Below, one piece after another: positions 38,101 through 44,437 of a stretch of DNA of 64,000 nt. The notes under the pieces are model-generated. The model worked only from the letters and a program-made list of their open reading frames with translations, did no database searches and was not told the DNA's origin. The stretch is from QKTW01 sp052161885 (GTDB lineage: Bacteria > Bacteroidota > Bacteroidia > Chitinophagales > Chitinophagaceae), in contig CP197396.1 of assembly GCA_052161885.1 (NCBI GenBank), positions 1,364,001-1,428,000 on the forward strand, written 5' to 3'. A program made the position numbers and the translations under genes. Within the stretch, counting starts at the first letter, position 1. Every line of letters starts with the position of its first letter.

Positions 38101-38233
38101 GGGTTTTGGCTTCCAGATCATTAAAGAAATTGCCATTTTGCAGAAACTGGAAATACGGGTAGTAGCAAACCATTCAAAAGGTGTGGATTTCCGGGTGCTC
38201 ATTCTGCAAAATGAATATGACACGCTTCTTTGA
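35177..38233 (+). CDS. Two-component regulator propeller sensor histidine kinase
   Basis: A 1018-residue membrane sensor. Signal peptide ~1-20 (MKHFLLCLFTLLTTDMLFAQ); periplasmic Reg_prop beta-propeller ~25-680 with repeated W-(I/L)-x-T-x-x-G blades (YGFVWLATESGLLRF, GRIWIGTEHSGMF, GYFWISTNHGIY); Y_Y_Y domain ~690-755 (LKYEFRLNNDSEWRNT); one TM ~762-784; DHp helix with phospho-acceptor His in ITHDITTPLKYL; HATPase ~870-1010 (N box NLIDNAVKNT, G1 ISDNGRGM, G2 TGFGFQI). Unlike hybrid HTCS regulators it has no receiver or AraC domain. The likely partner is the NarL-type regulator convergent 14 bp away. Start supported by signal peptide and -7 element. Confidence 0.88.
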   Translation: MKHFLLCLFTLLTTDMLFAQTDLSDFYLRHFTSENGLSQNTVKSIAPDDYGFVWLATESGLLRFDGNNFKQFDKKNTGILSSRMFDIQRGTDANTLVAISGIGELLSISGGKAQKTTGGSSNVLLPGSAEKMKPRFFKWMQGQVWADSLFFHTDKTLEAMVTFQHGIIWYTNKRPTDHTYIPSLTTSKELFLFDHAIYRIAGGPAGDTLQRITPDGIRNVTFKGDFAAWQSRHRSRDYFIENSHAAGQAFLYTSQCLYLAEPLSDGSISTKLLLSGFDLNRQLIGCAYYDSLHQRIFLGSYTNGLYILERKKFYTAIYQGKGALPTINVIYDQVALNDSTVLTGNGTIFHTNPAIPPAYRNLPGYGNDPHSSPVFRSGSGNVWVCGRDRIFLMDSTATNIKKEWICPGPMTLAESKDGRIWIGTEHSGMFVLDMRDTQPELRPVLGAHQHIMSIEWEDEQFLWICTIHHLLRMNINTGTIDTLNSLTDKMARSLYIPRPGEVWICTYEDGLFLWQKGRLTHFPVTNYPYLKTVNEVLEDEQGYFWISTNHGIYQAKRADLLRYASNRGEEPYLYYYSKQSGFVTNEFNGGSPYVGVKLRNGFFSISSMNGVVFFRPSAIKAELPEEKFIIDKIEVDDREIISGTGSLVLNRNFKTLKITPVSAYMGNPANLKYEFRLNNDSEWRNTYAGSVILSSLPAGHNHIFIRRKAGFGLENYVTSELLIYVPPAWWQTRWFYILASVLLVMLIWLIIRLRVRHWKMRNQLLETAIQRRTQDLKDIIYDLEDSENRLGEQLQFQTKLNEQITHDITTPLKYLSIFTQQVSDRKEGQNDAEMQYVHQDINRIYEVVQNLGEYMRTRLLKNISGTRFNMHDLVKQKAELFKIAATASNNIIENRTDPALFIHQNESLISIVLHNLIDNAVKNTENGKIIITTMAENGRIILSISDNGRGMTPAQLQAYNDYFRTSTMDRSALNTGFGFQIIKEIAILQKLEIRVVANHSKGVDFRVLILQNEYDTLL

Positions 38234-38247
38234 TTACGCTGTCAACC

Positions 38248-38835
38248 TCATTTATTATAATTATGAAATACAGCTGCCAGTGCAGGAACGTTGGATATAT
38301 TCATTTTTTCAAAAACCCTGGTTTTATAGGTACTCACAGTACTGACACGCAGTTGAAGCAAGTTGGCAATTTCAAGAATACCATTTCCTTCAATGAGCAA
38401 TTGAGCTACCTCCAGTTCTCTGTTTGAAAGGGTTGATAAAGGCGAAATTTCTGCCACAGATGTTGTATCCACTGCACCCTGCAGCACTGCCACGATTGTA
38501 TTTTCAATTTCTGATATGGGCACATTTTTGCTCAGGTAAGCATCTGCTCCTTCCTGCAAATAGCGGTGCGCATATAGTTGTGGATTATATGCGCTCAGTA
38601 TCAGAAGTTTTGTATGCGGCTGGATAGATTTGATCGTCTTCACTATACCAAAATGGTTAGCTCCCGGCATATTTATATCGCAGATGACCAATTGCGTTTC
38701 TGTATGTTTCAGGTGCACCAGAGCAGCAACCATATCAGTTACCTCTGTAATCTGAGCATCGGGGATCAAACGTGTGATCATCGCTCTTAGCCTATCCGTA
38801 ATGATAATATGGTCATCTGCTAGCAAGACATTCAT
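38248..38835 (-). CDS. NarL/LuxR-family response regulator
   Basis: A 195-residue response regulator: receiver domain 1-120 with the acidic pocket LLADDH, phospho-acceptor Asp53 in VICDINMPG, Thr/Ser region ILSAYN, and Lys in YLSKNVP; the GerE-type helix-turn-helix ~130-190 (LSNRELEVAQLLIEG...VSTVSTYKTRVFEKM). It is convergent with the propeller histidine kinase (14-bp gap), and no other kinase lacking a receiver is nearby, so the two probably form a pair. Targets unknown. Confidence 0.88.
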   Translation of the reverse strand: MNVLLADDHIIITDRLRAMITRLIPDAQITEVTDMVAALVHLKHTETQLVICDINMPGANHFGIVKTIKSIQPHTKLLILSAYNPQLYAHRYLQEGADAYLSKNVPISEIENTIVAVLQGAVDTTSVAEISPLSTLSNRELEVAQLLIEGNGILEIANLLQLRVSTVSTYKTRVFEKMNISNVPALAAVFHNYNK

Positions 38836-39123
38836 TGGCGTGGTGGTTCGTGATTTTTGCTAAAATCTCAAAAAAAAAGCAAAATATAACCATTCTTGGA
38901 ATAGTTGATCAAACGTTCACCTGCACACGGAGATAATCCTTCGGATTTAATACAGATTTTCTCCTTGTTTACTAGCAGATCGAGATTAAAGCGCAAGGCT
39001 ACATCAAGAGGTGTAAGAGATATTCCTTTCTTCCTCTTCAGACTTGCTAACATTTATGCTTAATACTGACTATCCCCCAACTTTTACGATTGATCCCGCT
39101 TTCATCGCCTCGCCATCCGGAAA
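38836..39123. other. Intergenic region upstream of the response regulator
   Basis: About 290 bp between the regulator start and the tRNA terminator. A 61-codon open frame on the minus strand (38868-39053) has no recognisable motif and is not called. It should contain the promoter of the response regulator. Confidence 0.4.
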
Positions 39124-39156
39124 AATAAAAAGCCTTCCACAATGTGGAAGGCTTTT
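39124..39156 (-). terminator. Terminator of tRNA-Lys
   Basis: A 13-bp perfect stem (39128-39140 with 39144-39156, AAAGCCTTCCAC core) has an AAT loop. It lies directly 3' of the tRNA on the minus strand and is followed there by TTTTTATTTTT. Confidence 0.92.
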
Positions 39157-39157
39157 G

Positions 39158-39230
39158 TGATCCCGTTGGGACTCGAACCCAAGACCCATACATTAAAAGT
39201 GTATTGCTCTACCAACTGAGCTACGGAATC
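39158..39230 (-). tRNA. tRNA-Lys (anticodon TTT)
   Basis: A 73-nt cloverleaf read on the minus strand: acceptor GATTCCG pairs with CGGGATC (one G-T), D-arm GCTC...GAGC with AGTTGGTAGA, anticodon arm ATACA-CTTTTAA-TGTAT giving TTT, T-arm TTGGG-TTCGAGT-CCCAA, discriminator A. CCA is not encoded. Confidence 0.97.
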
Positions 39231-39328
39231 AACCCTGTGTCCTTTTCAGAACGGGATGCAAATATACGGCGATATTTTTTTTATGCAACCCTCTGATTGA
39301 ATATTTCTTAACGCAATAAGTAAACTAT

Positions 39329-39796
39329 TTATTTCTTTCCCGTCTGTATCTGCTGCACCTGCTGTTCCAGCTTTTCAAGCTGCTTTGCCGACTGACGATA
39401 ACTGAGATAATAAAATATAGCCAGTATCAAAAATATCTTGGAAAGTACAAATATGGCTATAAATGCCGCCCGCCAGTATTTATGCACCCTGATCTGTGTA
39501 TTGGATACGCCAACCAGTGTCACCTGTTCCCCTCCGTTGCGCGCAAAACGGTCGTATACCGTGCGCACTGCTGGATCGCCAATGCGGTATTCTATGCTTT
39601 TCCACACATGTGACGGAACAGCCACAGCATTCCGGGACGCAAGCCGCTCAGCCAATACCTGGGCCTCATACAGCGCTTCAGCAAGCTCAGGATGCGCAGC
39701 CACAAGGGTATCAAAAGCAGCACGTTCCTGTTCTGTGGCAACCCCCATCACATAAGCTTCCACAATGCCGCTTTTCTTATATTCGGAGATATTCAT
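39329..39796 (-). CDS. Putative membrane anti-sigma factor
   Basis: A 155-residue protein: N-terminal cytosolic domain (SGIVEAYVMGVATEQERAAF) like the zinc-less anti-sigma/RskA-type ASD of Bacteroidota, one TM near residues 108-132, then a short C-terminal coiled-coil tail (AKQLEKLEQQVQQIQTGKK). Its start overlaps the stop of the sigma-like gene by 4 nt (ATGA), which supports translational coupling. No His-x3-Cys-x2-Cys zinc site is present. RskA-like anti-sigmas usually have a large periplasmic domain, and this one is very short. Confidence 0.72.
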   Translation of the reverse strand: MNISEYKKSGIVEAYVMGVATEQERAAFDTLVAAHPELAEALYEAQVLAERLASRNAVAVPSHVWKSIEYRIGDPAVRTVYDRFARNGGEQVTLVGVSNTQIRVHKYWRAAFIAIFVLSKIFLILAIFYYLSYRQSAKQLEKLEQQVQQIQTGKK

Positions 39797-40323
39797 GATA
39801 TTTTGGACCTTATGATCGTTAAAGCCATAAACAGCAATTGTGTAATTTCCGGTTCCGTTTTGTGCATCATTACAGCTGTTTCAGTCCTGGAGCGACCCTT
39901 CAGATATACTTCTTCAAATACCTGCTGAACCCCGGCCGGCGCACCTCTCAGGAGAGCCATACAAGCTGTTATCGTAACCCGCTCATCCCGAAGATGTATA
40001 TTCCCTAAAACAAGCTCCCTGGCATGCAATTGCAGCCAGCAATAGATATTCAGGGATGAACTGAAGGCTTCCTCCAGTTTTCCCGCAAGCCCCGTAAAAA
40101 GCTTCACCAGTAACTGTTCTGCATCTTTAACATCAGGCACAAACTTCAGTATATAGCCGTAAAGCATAGCGCTGTATTTTGAGTACAGCAACACAATAGC
40201 CTCTTTATCACTGCCGGCATATAATGTATGCCTCAACGACTCTTTCGTTACGATCTCTGTAGAATTCAAAACAATACTATTTTCAGAAACACCTGCTGCT
40301 AAAATACCCATAATAACCGACAA
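39793..40323 (-). CDS. Divergent ECF-type RNA polymerase sigma factor
   Basis: A 176-residue sigma-70-like protein. The region 2 pattern is weak but recognisable (LLYSKYSAMLYGYILKFVPDVKDAEQLLVKLF), as is a region 4 stretch with the turn found in ECF factors (PAGVQQVFEEVYLKGRSRTETAVMMHKTEPEITQLLFMA). Both differ from consensus (no typical DxxQ/DVFL core), so it may be a very divergent or degenerate factor. Paired by a 4-nt overlap with the anti-sigma-like gene. Confidence rests mainly on the pairing and region 2. Confidence 0.65.
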   Translation of the reverse strand: MSVIMGILAAGVSENSIVLNSTEIVTKESLRHTLYAGSDKEAIVLLYSKYSAMLYGYILKFVPDVKDAEQLLVKLFTGLAGKLEEAFSSSLNIYCWLQLHARELVLGNIHLRDERVTITACMALLRGAPAGVQQVFEEVYLKGRSRTETAVMMHKTEPEITQLLFMALTIIRSKIS

Positions 40324-40582
40324 TAAAGGCTGTGGCGGTGATCAGCAGAACAAATTCAGAACAAATACTATTTGGCTGAAAAAAAGCTATATCCAACCCG
40401 AAGATGCCCTTTTGGCCTGTAAAAACAGGTTTTATACAGTTTTTTTACGAAACCGGGAGGGCGAGTTATCATCATTTTTTCCACAGTTCTTAACAGCTTC
40501 AGAAAGATTCGTTTATTTTCAGAAAAAGACGATAATTTTTGCAGAAATTATACTTACTTCACAACACAAAACAATTTTTAGC

Positions 40583-40876
40583 ATGAACAAAGCAGAACTG
40601 ATCGATCAGGTATCAAAAGATGCCGGCATCACTAAAGCACAGGCCGACGAAGTGCTCAACTCAATTACTGACACCATTATTGCTACCCTGAAAAAAGGTG
40701 ACAAAGTTACACTTGTAGGCTTTGGTACATTCTCCGTTTCTCAGAGAGCTGCACGTAACGGCCGTAACCCGCAGACTGGTGAAACAATCAAGATCAAAGC
40801 TTCTAAAGTTCCTAAATTCAAAGCAGGTAAAGAATTCTCTGAGAAGATTGCCACTGCAAAAACTCCTAAAAAATAA
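40583..40876 (+). CDS. hup: HU-family DNA-binding protein
   Basis: A 97-residue histone-like protein that bends DNA as a dimer. Signature MNKAELIDQVSKDAGITKAQ, then VTLVGFGTFSVSQRAARNGRN, the beta-arm GRNPQTGE with conserved Pro, and KVPKFKAGKEF. The extra Lys-rich C-terminus (ATAKTPKK) is common in Bacteroidota. The start at 40583 was chosen because the HU fold begins there; the frame is open to 40412 only by chance. A candidate -7 (AATTTTTG, 40534-40541) gives a ~35-nt leader. Codons look highly biased (GGT, CTG, AAA), as for an abundant protein. Confidence 0.95.
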   Translation: MNKAELIDQVSKDAGITKAQADEVLNSITDTIIATLKKGDKVTLVGFGTFSVSQRAARNGRNPQTGETIKIKASKVPKFKAGKEFSEKIATAKTPKK

Positions 40877-40901
40877 GAAACACAGCTTAGCTGTTTTCTA
40901 C

Positions 40902-40938
40902 AAATAATGGCGGCACATTGGTGCCGCCATTATTTTTT
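40902..40938 (+). terminator. Terminator of the HU gene
   Basis: A 15-bp perfect stem (40902-40916 with 40921-40935) has an ATTG loop and is followed by TTT, 26 bases after the HU stop. Confidence 0.92.
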
Positions 40939-41005
40939 CCGGAGAAACATGTATCCCGTGGCACGCTTTTTAAAAGCGTTGACCAGACTAACTATTCATT
41001 CTATT

Positions 41006-41578
41006 ATGAAAAATACTACACTGCAGTTGCTGATCGCTACATTTATGTTATCGGCTGTTGCCGCTTGCGGCAATCATGAACCCGACAGTAAAGAGACAGC
41101 CAAAGAAGAGAACAGCCAAAAGTTTGACAGCACTACTATTGAAGGCGATACAAAATTTGCAGTGACGGCAGCCGATGGCGGAATGATGGAAGTGCAGCTG
41201 GGAAAACTGGCGCTTACCAACGCTTCAGACCAACAGGTAAAAGCACTTGGCCAGATGATGATAAACGATCACAGCAAGGCTAATGACGAACTGAAACAGG
41301 TAGCCACGCAAAAGAACATTTCATTACCTGCAGCATTAAGCGATAAGCATCAGCAGAAGTACGATGAACTCAGTAAAAAAACCGGAGCAGAGTTTGACAA
41401 AGCATACACAGACCTTATGGTAGATGATCATAAAGAAGACATCGAAGAGTTTCAGAAAGAAGCAGACAAAGGCAATGATGCCGATCTGAAAACCTGGGCG
41501 GCGGGCAAAGTACCGGTATTGCAGCAGCATCTGCAGATGGCGCAAACTGCACAGGATGCAGTAAAAAACAGCAAATAA
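41006..41578 (+). CDS. DUF4142 lipoprotein
   Basis: A 190-residue exported protein with a lipobox (signal MKNTTLQLLIATFMLSAVAA then Cys21). The mature part is a ferritin-like four-helix bundle of the DUF4142 family (FAVTAADGGMMEVQLGKLAL, QVKALGQMMINDHSKANDEL, VDDHKEDIEEFQKEA). Such proteins are common in Bacteroidota and Proteobacteria and often stress-induced; function unknown. The start at 41006 gives the signal peptide; the frame upstream to 40907 runs through the HU terminator. Confidence 0.85.
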   Translation: MKNTTLQLLIATFMLSAVAACGNHEPDSKETAKEENSQKFDSTTIEGDTKFAVTAADGGMMEVQLGKLALTNASDQQVKALGQMMINDHSKANDELKQVATQKNISLPAALSDKHQQKYDELSKKTGAEFDKAYTDLMVDDHKEDIEEFQKEADKGNDADLKTWAAGKVPVLQQHLQMAQTAQDAVKNSK

Positions 41579-41603
41579 TTATAAATAATAATAACAGTAA
41601 CAG

Positions 41604-41629
41604 GCCTTCCTCCCCGGGAAGGCTTTTTT
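41604..41629 (+). terminator. Terminator of the DUF4142 gene
   Basis: A 7-bp stem (41604-41610 with 41617-41623, GCCTTCC/GGAAGGC) is followed by six T. It overlaps the end of the convergent gene by two bases. Confidence 0.85.
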
Positions 41630-42665
41630 ACTGGTATTGAATATAAATTGGCGAAGGGTTTAATTCCAGTATCTCTGCCGGTTCCATAAGGTGGAAGGGT
41701 TTGCTCAGCTTGTCATTCTTATAAAACAGCTTGAAACCGGCAAACTGGACAGGCTCATTGGCAACAGCAATATGATAACTGCTGATCTTCTTTGCAGGAA
41801 AACCAAAGCCATCCATATTCATAACTATCTGCACTTCCCTGCGCGTCACTATTTTCCTGTAATTGGTAATCATATCTTTGGTAAAGCGGTGCACAACAAG
41901 AACTTTAGGCGGCAGCTGGTATTTTTTGACTATTCCCGCCAGCCATTCAGAAGCATAATTGACATCGGCAGCATCAAAAGTACCTATTTTGGCACAAGGC
42001 ACCTCTCCCCCTTTCATTGAATATTCAGGATCTATACCAAGGTGCACTTCAGGCAATTTAAGATAAGGCTCCAGCATCGGAAGCTCTTCCTGCAACGTAC
42101 TATGCCCCACCTGTACATCCAGGAAAACTATTGCATCTATTTTCTTTGCAAGTTCCAGTGCATGATCTATCTGTCCAAAAGGCATCCGTAAACGGTATTT
42201 GCTCCCCTTACCCGGACTGCCCTGTGCCGTGACCGCAATGTAATGCAATGCAGGCTGTACAGGAATTCCGGGATCGGCAGCTTCCCATTTCTTCACTTCG
42301 GCACCTAGTTGTTTCAGCATTTCTTCTGGCGGCAATGCGCCTAATACGCCCATACCTTTTGAATAAAAATTGCCATAATAAGCTACAATCCGTTTAAATG
42401 GCAAAACTGCGCCAGGCAACGGATACTCTGTTCGTACCGGCCATTTGCTGTTTGGATGATTGTGAACCAGGTAAAGCTGAAGAAAATCAAACCGCGCTGT
42501 ATCAATGACCGCCACGGGTTTATCCTCCGAAGCTGCAAGTAAAGGTTTAGAATAAGGTATTCGGGGAGCCGCTACGTTCTTAACTTCCGGCGATCTACTG
42601 CAAAAGGTAAAAGCTAAAACACCCGCGGATAATCCGGAGACTGCCAAAATAATTTTAAGCCACAT
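41628..42665 (-). CDS. Uncharacterised exported protein, probable TIM-barrel-like domain
   Basis: A 345-residue protein that I do not recognise confidently. An N-terminal hydrophobic segment (MWLKIILAVSGLSAGVLAFT) with a Cys at ~22 suggests membrane anchoring, but FTFC is not a good lipobox. The body has alternating strand/helix blocks (KRIVAYYGNFYSKGMGVLG, AIVFLDVQVGHS, VHLGIDPEYSMK, KVLVVHRFTKDMI, VQIVMNMDGFG) like a (beta/alpha) barrel. It is last in a run with a polysaccharide deacetylase (35-nt gap) and a USP, so an envelope-sugar role is possible but not shown. Confidence 0.6.
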   Translation of the reverse strand: MWLKIILAVSGLSAGVLAFTFCSRSPEVKNVAAPRIPYSKPLLAASEDKPVAVIDTARFDFLQLYLVHNHPNSKWPVRTEYPLPGAVLPFKRIVAYYGNFYSKGMGVLGALPPEEMLKQLGAEVKKWEAADPGIPVQPALHYIAVTAQGSPGKGSKYRLRMPFGQIDHALELAKKIDAIVFLDVQVGHSTLQEELPMLEPYLKLPEVHLGIDPEYSMKGGEVPCAKIGTFDAADVNYASEWLAGIVKKYQLPPKVLVVHRFTKDMITNYRKIVTRREVQIVMNMDGFGFPAKKISSYHIAVANEPVQFAGFKLFYKNDKLSKPFHLMEPAEILELNPSPIYIQYQ

Positions 42666-42700
42666 ATTGTCTGTTTTTGAAACATCTGACGATTAATCCG

Positions 42701-43510
42701 TTACTTGGTCTTCCATTTGCTGTCTGCAATAATGCGCCGGATGCAAAACATAGGTTCTGCCGGATATTCATGCCCAGCAAGCTGAAAAGCTGCCGTATAA
42801 TGCAGCGCCTTTAAATGCTCAATTGCCGTCGCATTCCATATGCCATAAGGATATGCAAAATACCGGACAGGCTTCCCGGTGATCTGTTCCAGCATAAGTG
42901 TTGGTTTTACAAGCTGCGTTGTCCAGTCCTGTGCCGTGTAGCCGGTAACGATATGATGGTCCCAGGTGTGGCAGCCGATTGTATGCCCCTTATCTGCCAG
43001 CATCCGCACTTGTGCCCGGCTCATATAACCTGGTTTGCCAAGCGTTACAGTCATGATAAAAAAAGTAGCCTTATAGCCATACCGGTCCACTACCGGCAGA
43101 GCATTGGTGATCTGGGATTCTGTACCGTCGTCAAAAGTCAGCAACACTGCTTTCGGCGGTAATGGTGCTCCGCGCAGCATGTAGCCTGCAAGCTGATCGG
43201 GAAGAATAGATACATAACCTTTGTCATGAAGCCCGGCGATCTGCTCCTCAAAACGCCCCACAGACACAATATATGTGCGTGCGCTTTTTGAATCTGTAGC
43301 AGTCCAGTCGCGCACCTGGTGATAGCAAAGTACCAGCACATGTGGCAGTGAATCCAGCTTTCCGTTAAATGATAAGGACGTCTCCGGCTCCTGGTAAGTT
43401 TTCTTTACAGCAGCTGCTTTCCGTATATCAGGTGTTATAATTGCCGTTTTCATAATACCGCATGTTTGCAGGAGCAGAAAACAAAATGTAAAGGAAAACC
43501 AGGACATCAT
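42701..43510 (-). CDS. Exported polysaccharide deacetylase (NodB fold)
   Basis: A 269-residue carbohydrate esterase 4 protein with an N-terminal hydrophobic signal (WFSFTFCFLLLQTC). The NodB domain has its sequence blocks: HVLVLCYHQV at the start, AVLLTFDDGTES (motif 1, catalytic base Asp and metal Asp), GHTIGCHTWDHH (motif 2, metal His), and the late VRYFAYPYGIW. It removes N-acetyl groups from cell-wall or exopolysaccharide sugars. Between the USP at 43.5 kb (25-nt gap) and the exported protein above (35-nt gap), so co-transcribed in the USP operon. Confidence 0.87.
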   Translation of the reverse strand: MMSWFSFTFCFLLLQTCGIMKTAIITPDIRKAAAVKKTYQEPETSLSFNGKLDSLPHVLVLCYHQVRDWTATDSKSARTYIVSVGRFEEQIAGLHDKGYVSILPDQLAGYMLRGAPLPPKAVLLTFDDGTESQITNALPVVDRYGYKATFFIMTVTLGKPGYMSRAQVRMLADKGHTIGCHTWDHHIVTGYTAQDWTTQLVKPTLMLEQITGKPVRYFAYPYGIWNATAIEHLKALHYTAAFQLAGHEYPAEPMFCIRRIIADSKWKTK

Positions 43511-43535
43511 ATTGCGGTTGTAACTCTATGGAAAA

Positions 43536-44357
43536 TCAGGTATGTGCAATAAAAACCGGCAGCTTGTATGCATCAATTACGTCATCTGCAAAACTTCTTT
43601 TCAGCACCTCTGAAAAGCGGGACCGGCCGGCTGCGCCAGTCACCAGCAACGCATTTCCACGTTCAGCAATCCAGGTCTCAAAATATTTCGTCGGCTTAGC
43701 TTCCAGCTTAAAAAAAGTGAGATCGCTGAAATGTCTTGCCGCCAATTCTTCGATATAAGGCATATCGGGAAACTCATCTTCTTTTGCGGAAGCATAAACG
43801 ATCAGTGTACTAAGCGCAGAAAGACCGGGAAACAGGTAGGCAAATTGCTTCAGCGCAAAAACAGCGGATGCACTTCCATCATAAGCAATTATCACACTCT
43901 CAGGAAATGCGCAGTGCTCCGGCATCAGGATTACAGGACATTCAGCGTGATGCAGCGTATCACTAATGTAGCTTTTCTGTCCTTCTGCTCCCATGTTTTC
44001 ATAAAACAAACTGCTGCTTATCAGCAACAGATCAGCGTAACGCGTTTCTTTACGAATTGCATCAAGTACATGATCTCCTTCTTCTTTGTGTACACGGTAT
44101 TCAATTCCTTTTTTCCGACAGGAGTCTTCAAACCGCTTAATATTTTCCGCGATGCCGGCACTCTCATTTACAGCCTCCGGGATGTATAGTGGCCCGCTGA
44201 GGCCGCCTGCATAAAAAACAAGGATATCAGCATAATCTACAGCGCGTAAGAAAATACCGGTGAGCAGCACCGTTTCAGTTTCATTAAGCCGGGCAGCAAA
44301 ATCTATGGTGCTTTCCGAAAAATGTGTGCCGTCAAATACCGCAAGCAACTTTTTCAT
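43536..44357 (-). CDS. Universal stress protein, tandem-domain type
   Basis: A 273-residue two-domain USP. The start at 44357 (MKKLLAVFDGTH) matches its paralogue at 55.3-56.1 kb; the frame upstream is hydrophobic and lies over the -7 element. Domain 2 has G-x2-G-x9 but then Arg rather than Gly (GAAGRSRFSEVLK then RS), so the usual ATP motif G2xG9xG(S/T) is broken. Clearly related to the USP ending at 55321: both have VDYA near 45, RVHKE/RVHRD, KETRYADL/KYETRYADL, and end in LPVFIAHT/IPVFIAHL. Expressed with the deacetylase and the exported protein. Two Crp-type boxes precede its promoter. Confidence 0.87.
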   Translation of the reverse strand: MKKLLAVFDGTHFSESTIDFAARLNETETVLLTGIFLRAVDYADILVFYAGGLSGPLYIPEAVNESAGIAENIKRFEDSCRKKGIEYRVHKEEGDHVLDAIRKETRYADLLLISSSLFYENMGAEGQKSYISDTLHHAECPVILMPEHCAFPESVIIAYDGSASAVFALKQFAYLFPGLSALSTLIVYASAKEDEFPDMPYIEELAARHFSDLTFFKLEAKPTKYFETWIAERGNALLVTGAAGRSRFSEVLKRSFADDVIDAYKLPVFIAHT

Positions 44358-44372
44358 AGAGGATATTTTTAT

Positions 44373-44437
44373 CAAAATTAGTATAGCCAGACACCCCAGT
44401 ATATGAGCGGCATCAGCAAACAAAATGATTGACATCA
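44373..44437 (-). promoter_or_regulatory. Promoter with tandem TGA-N6-TCA boxes (USP at 44.3 kb)
   Basis: Boxes TGATTGACATCA (44426-44437, distal, overlapping the ATPase stop) and TGAGCGGCATCA (44404-44415, proximal) have centres 22 bp apart. The -7 TAATTTTG (44380-44373, minus strand) is perfect, 36.5 bp from the proximal centre to its end. Confidence 0.7.

Noticed and set aside
38868..39053. 61-codon minus-strand ORF between the response regulator and tRNA-Lys
   Set aside because: No recognised domain; ends in a poly-Phe run coded by a homopolymer. Might be a small protein, but support is too weak.
40412..40582. In-frame upstream extension of HU
   Set aside because: HU proteins begin at MNKAEL; the extension covers the promoter region and has no homology-like features.
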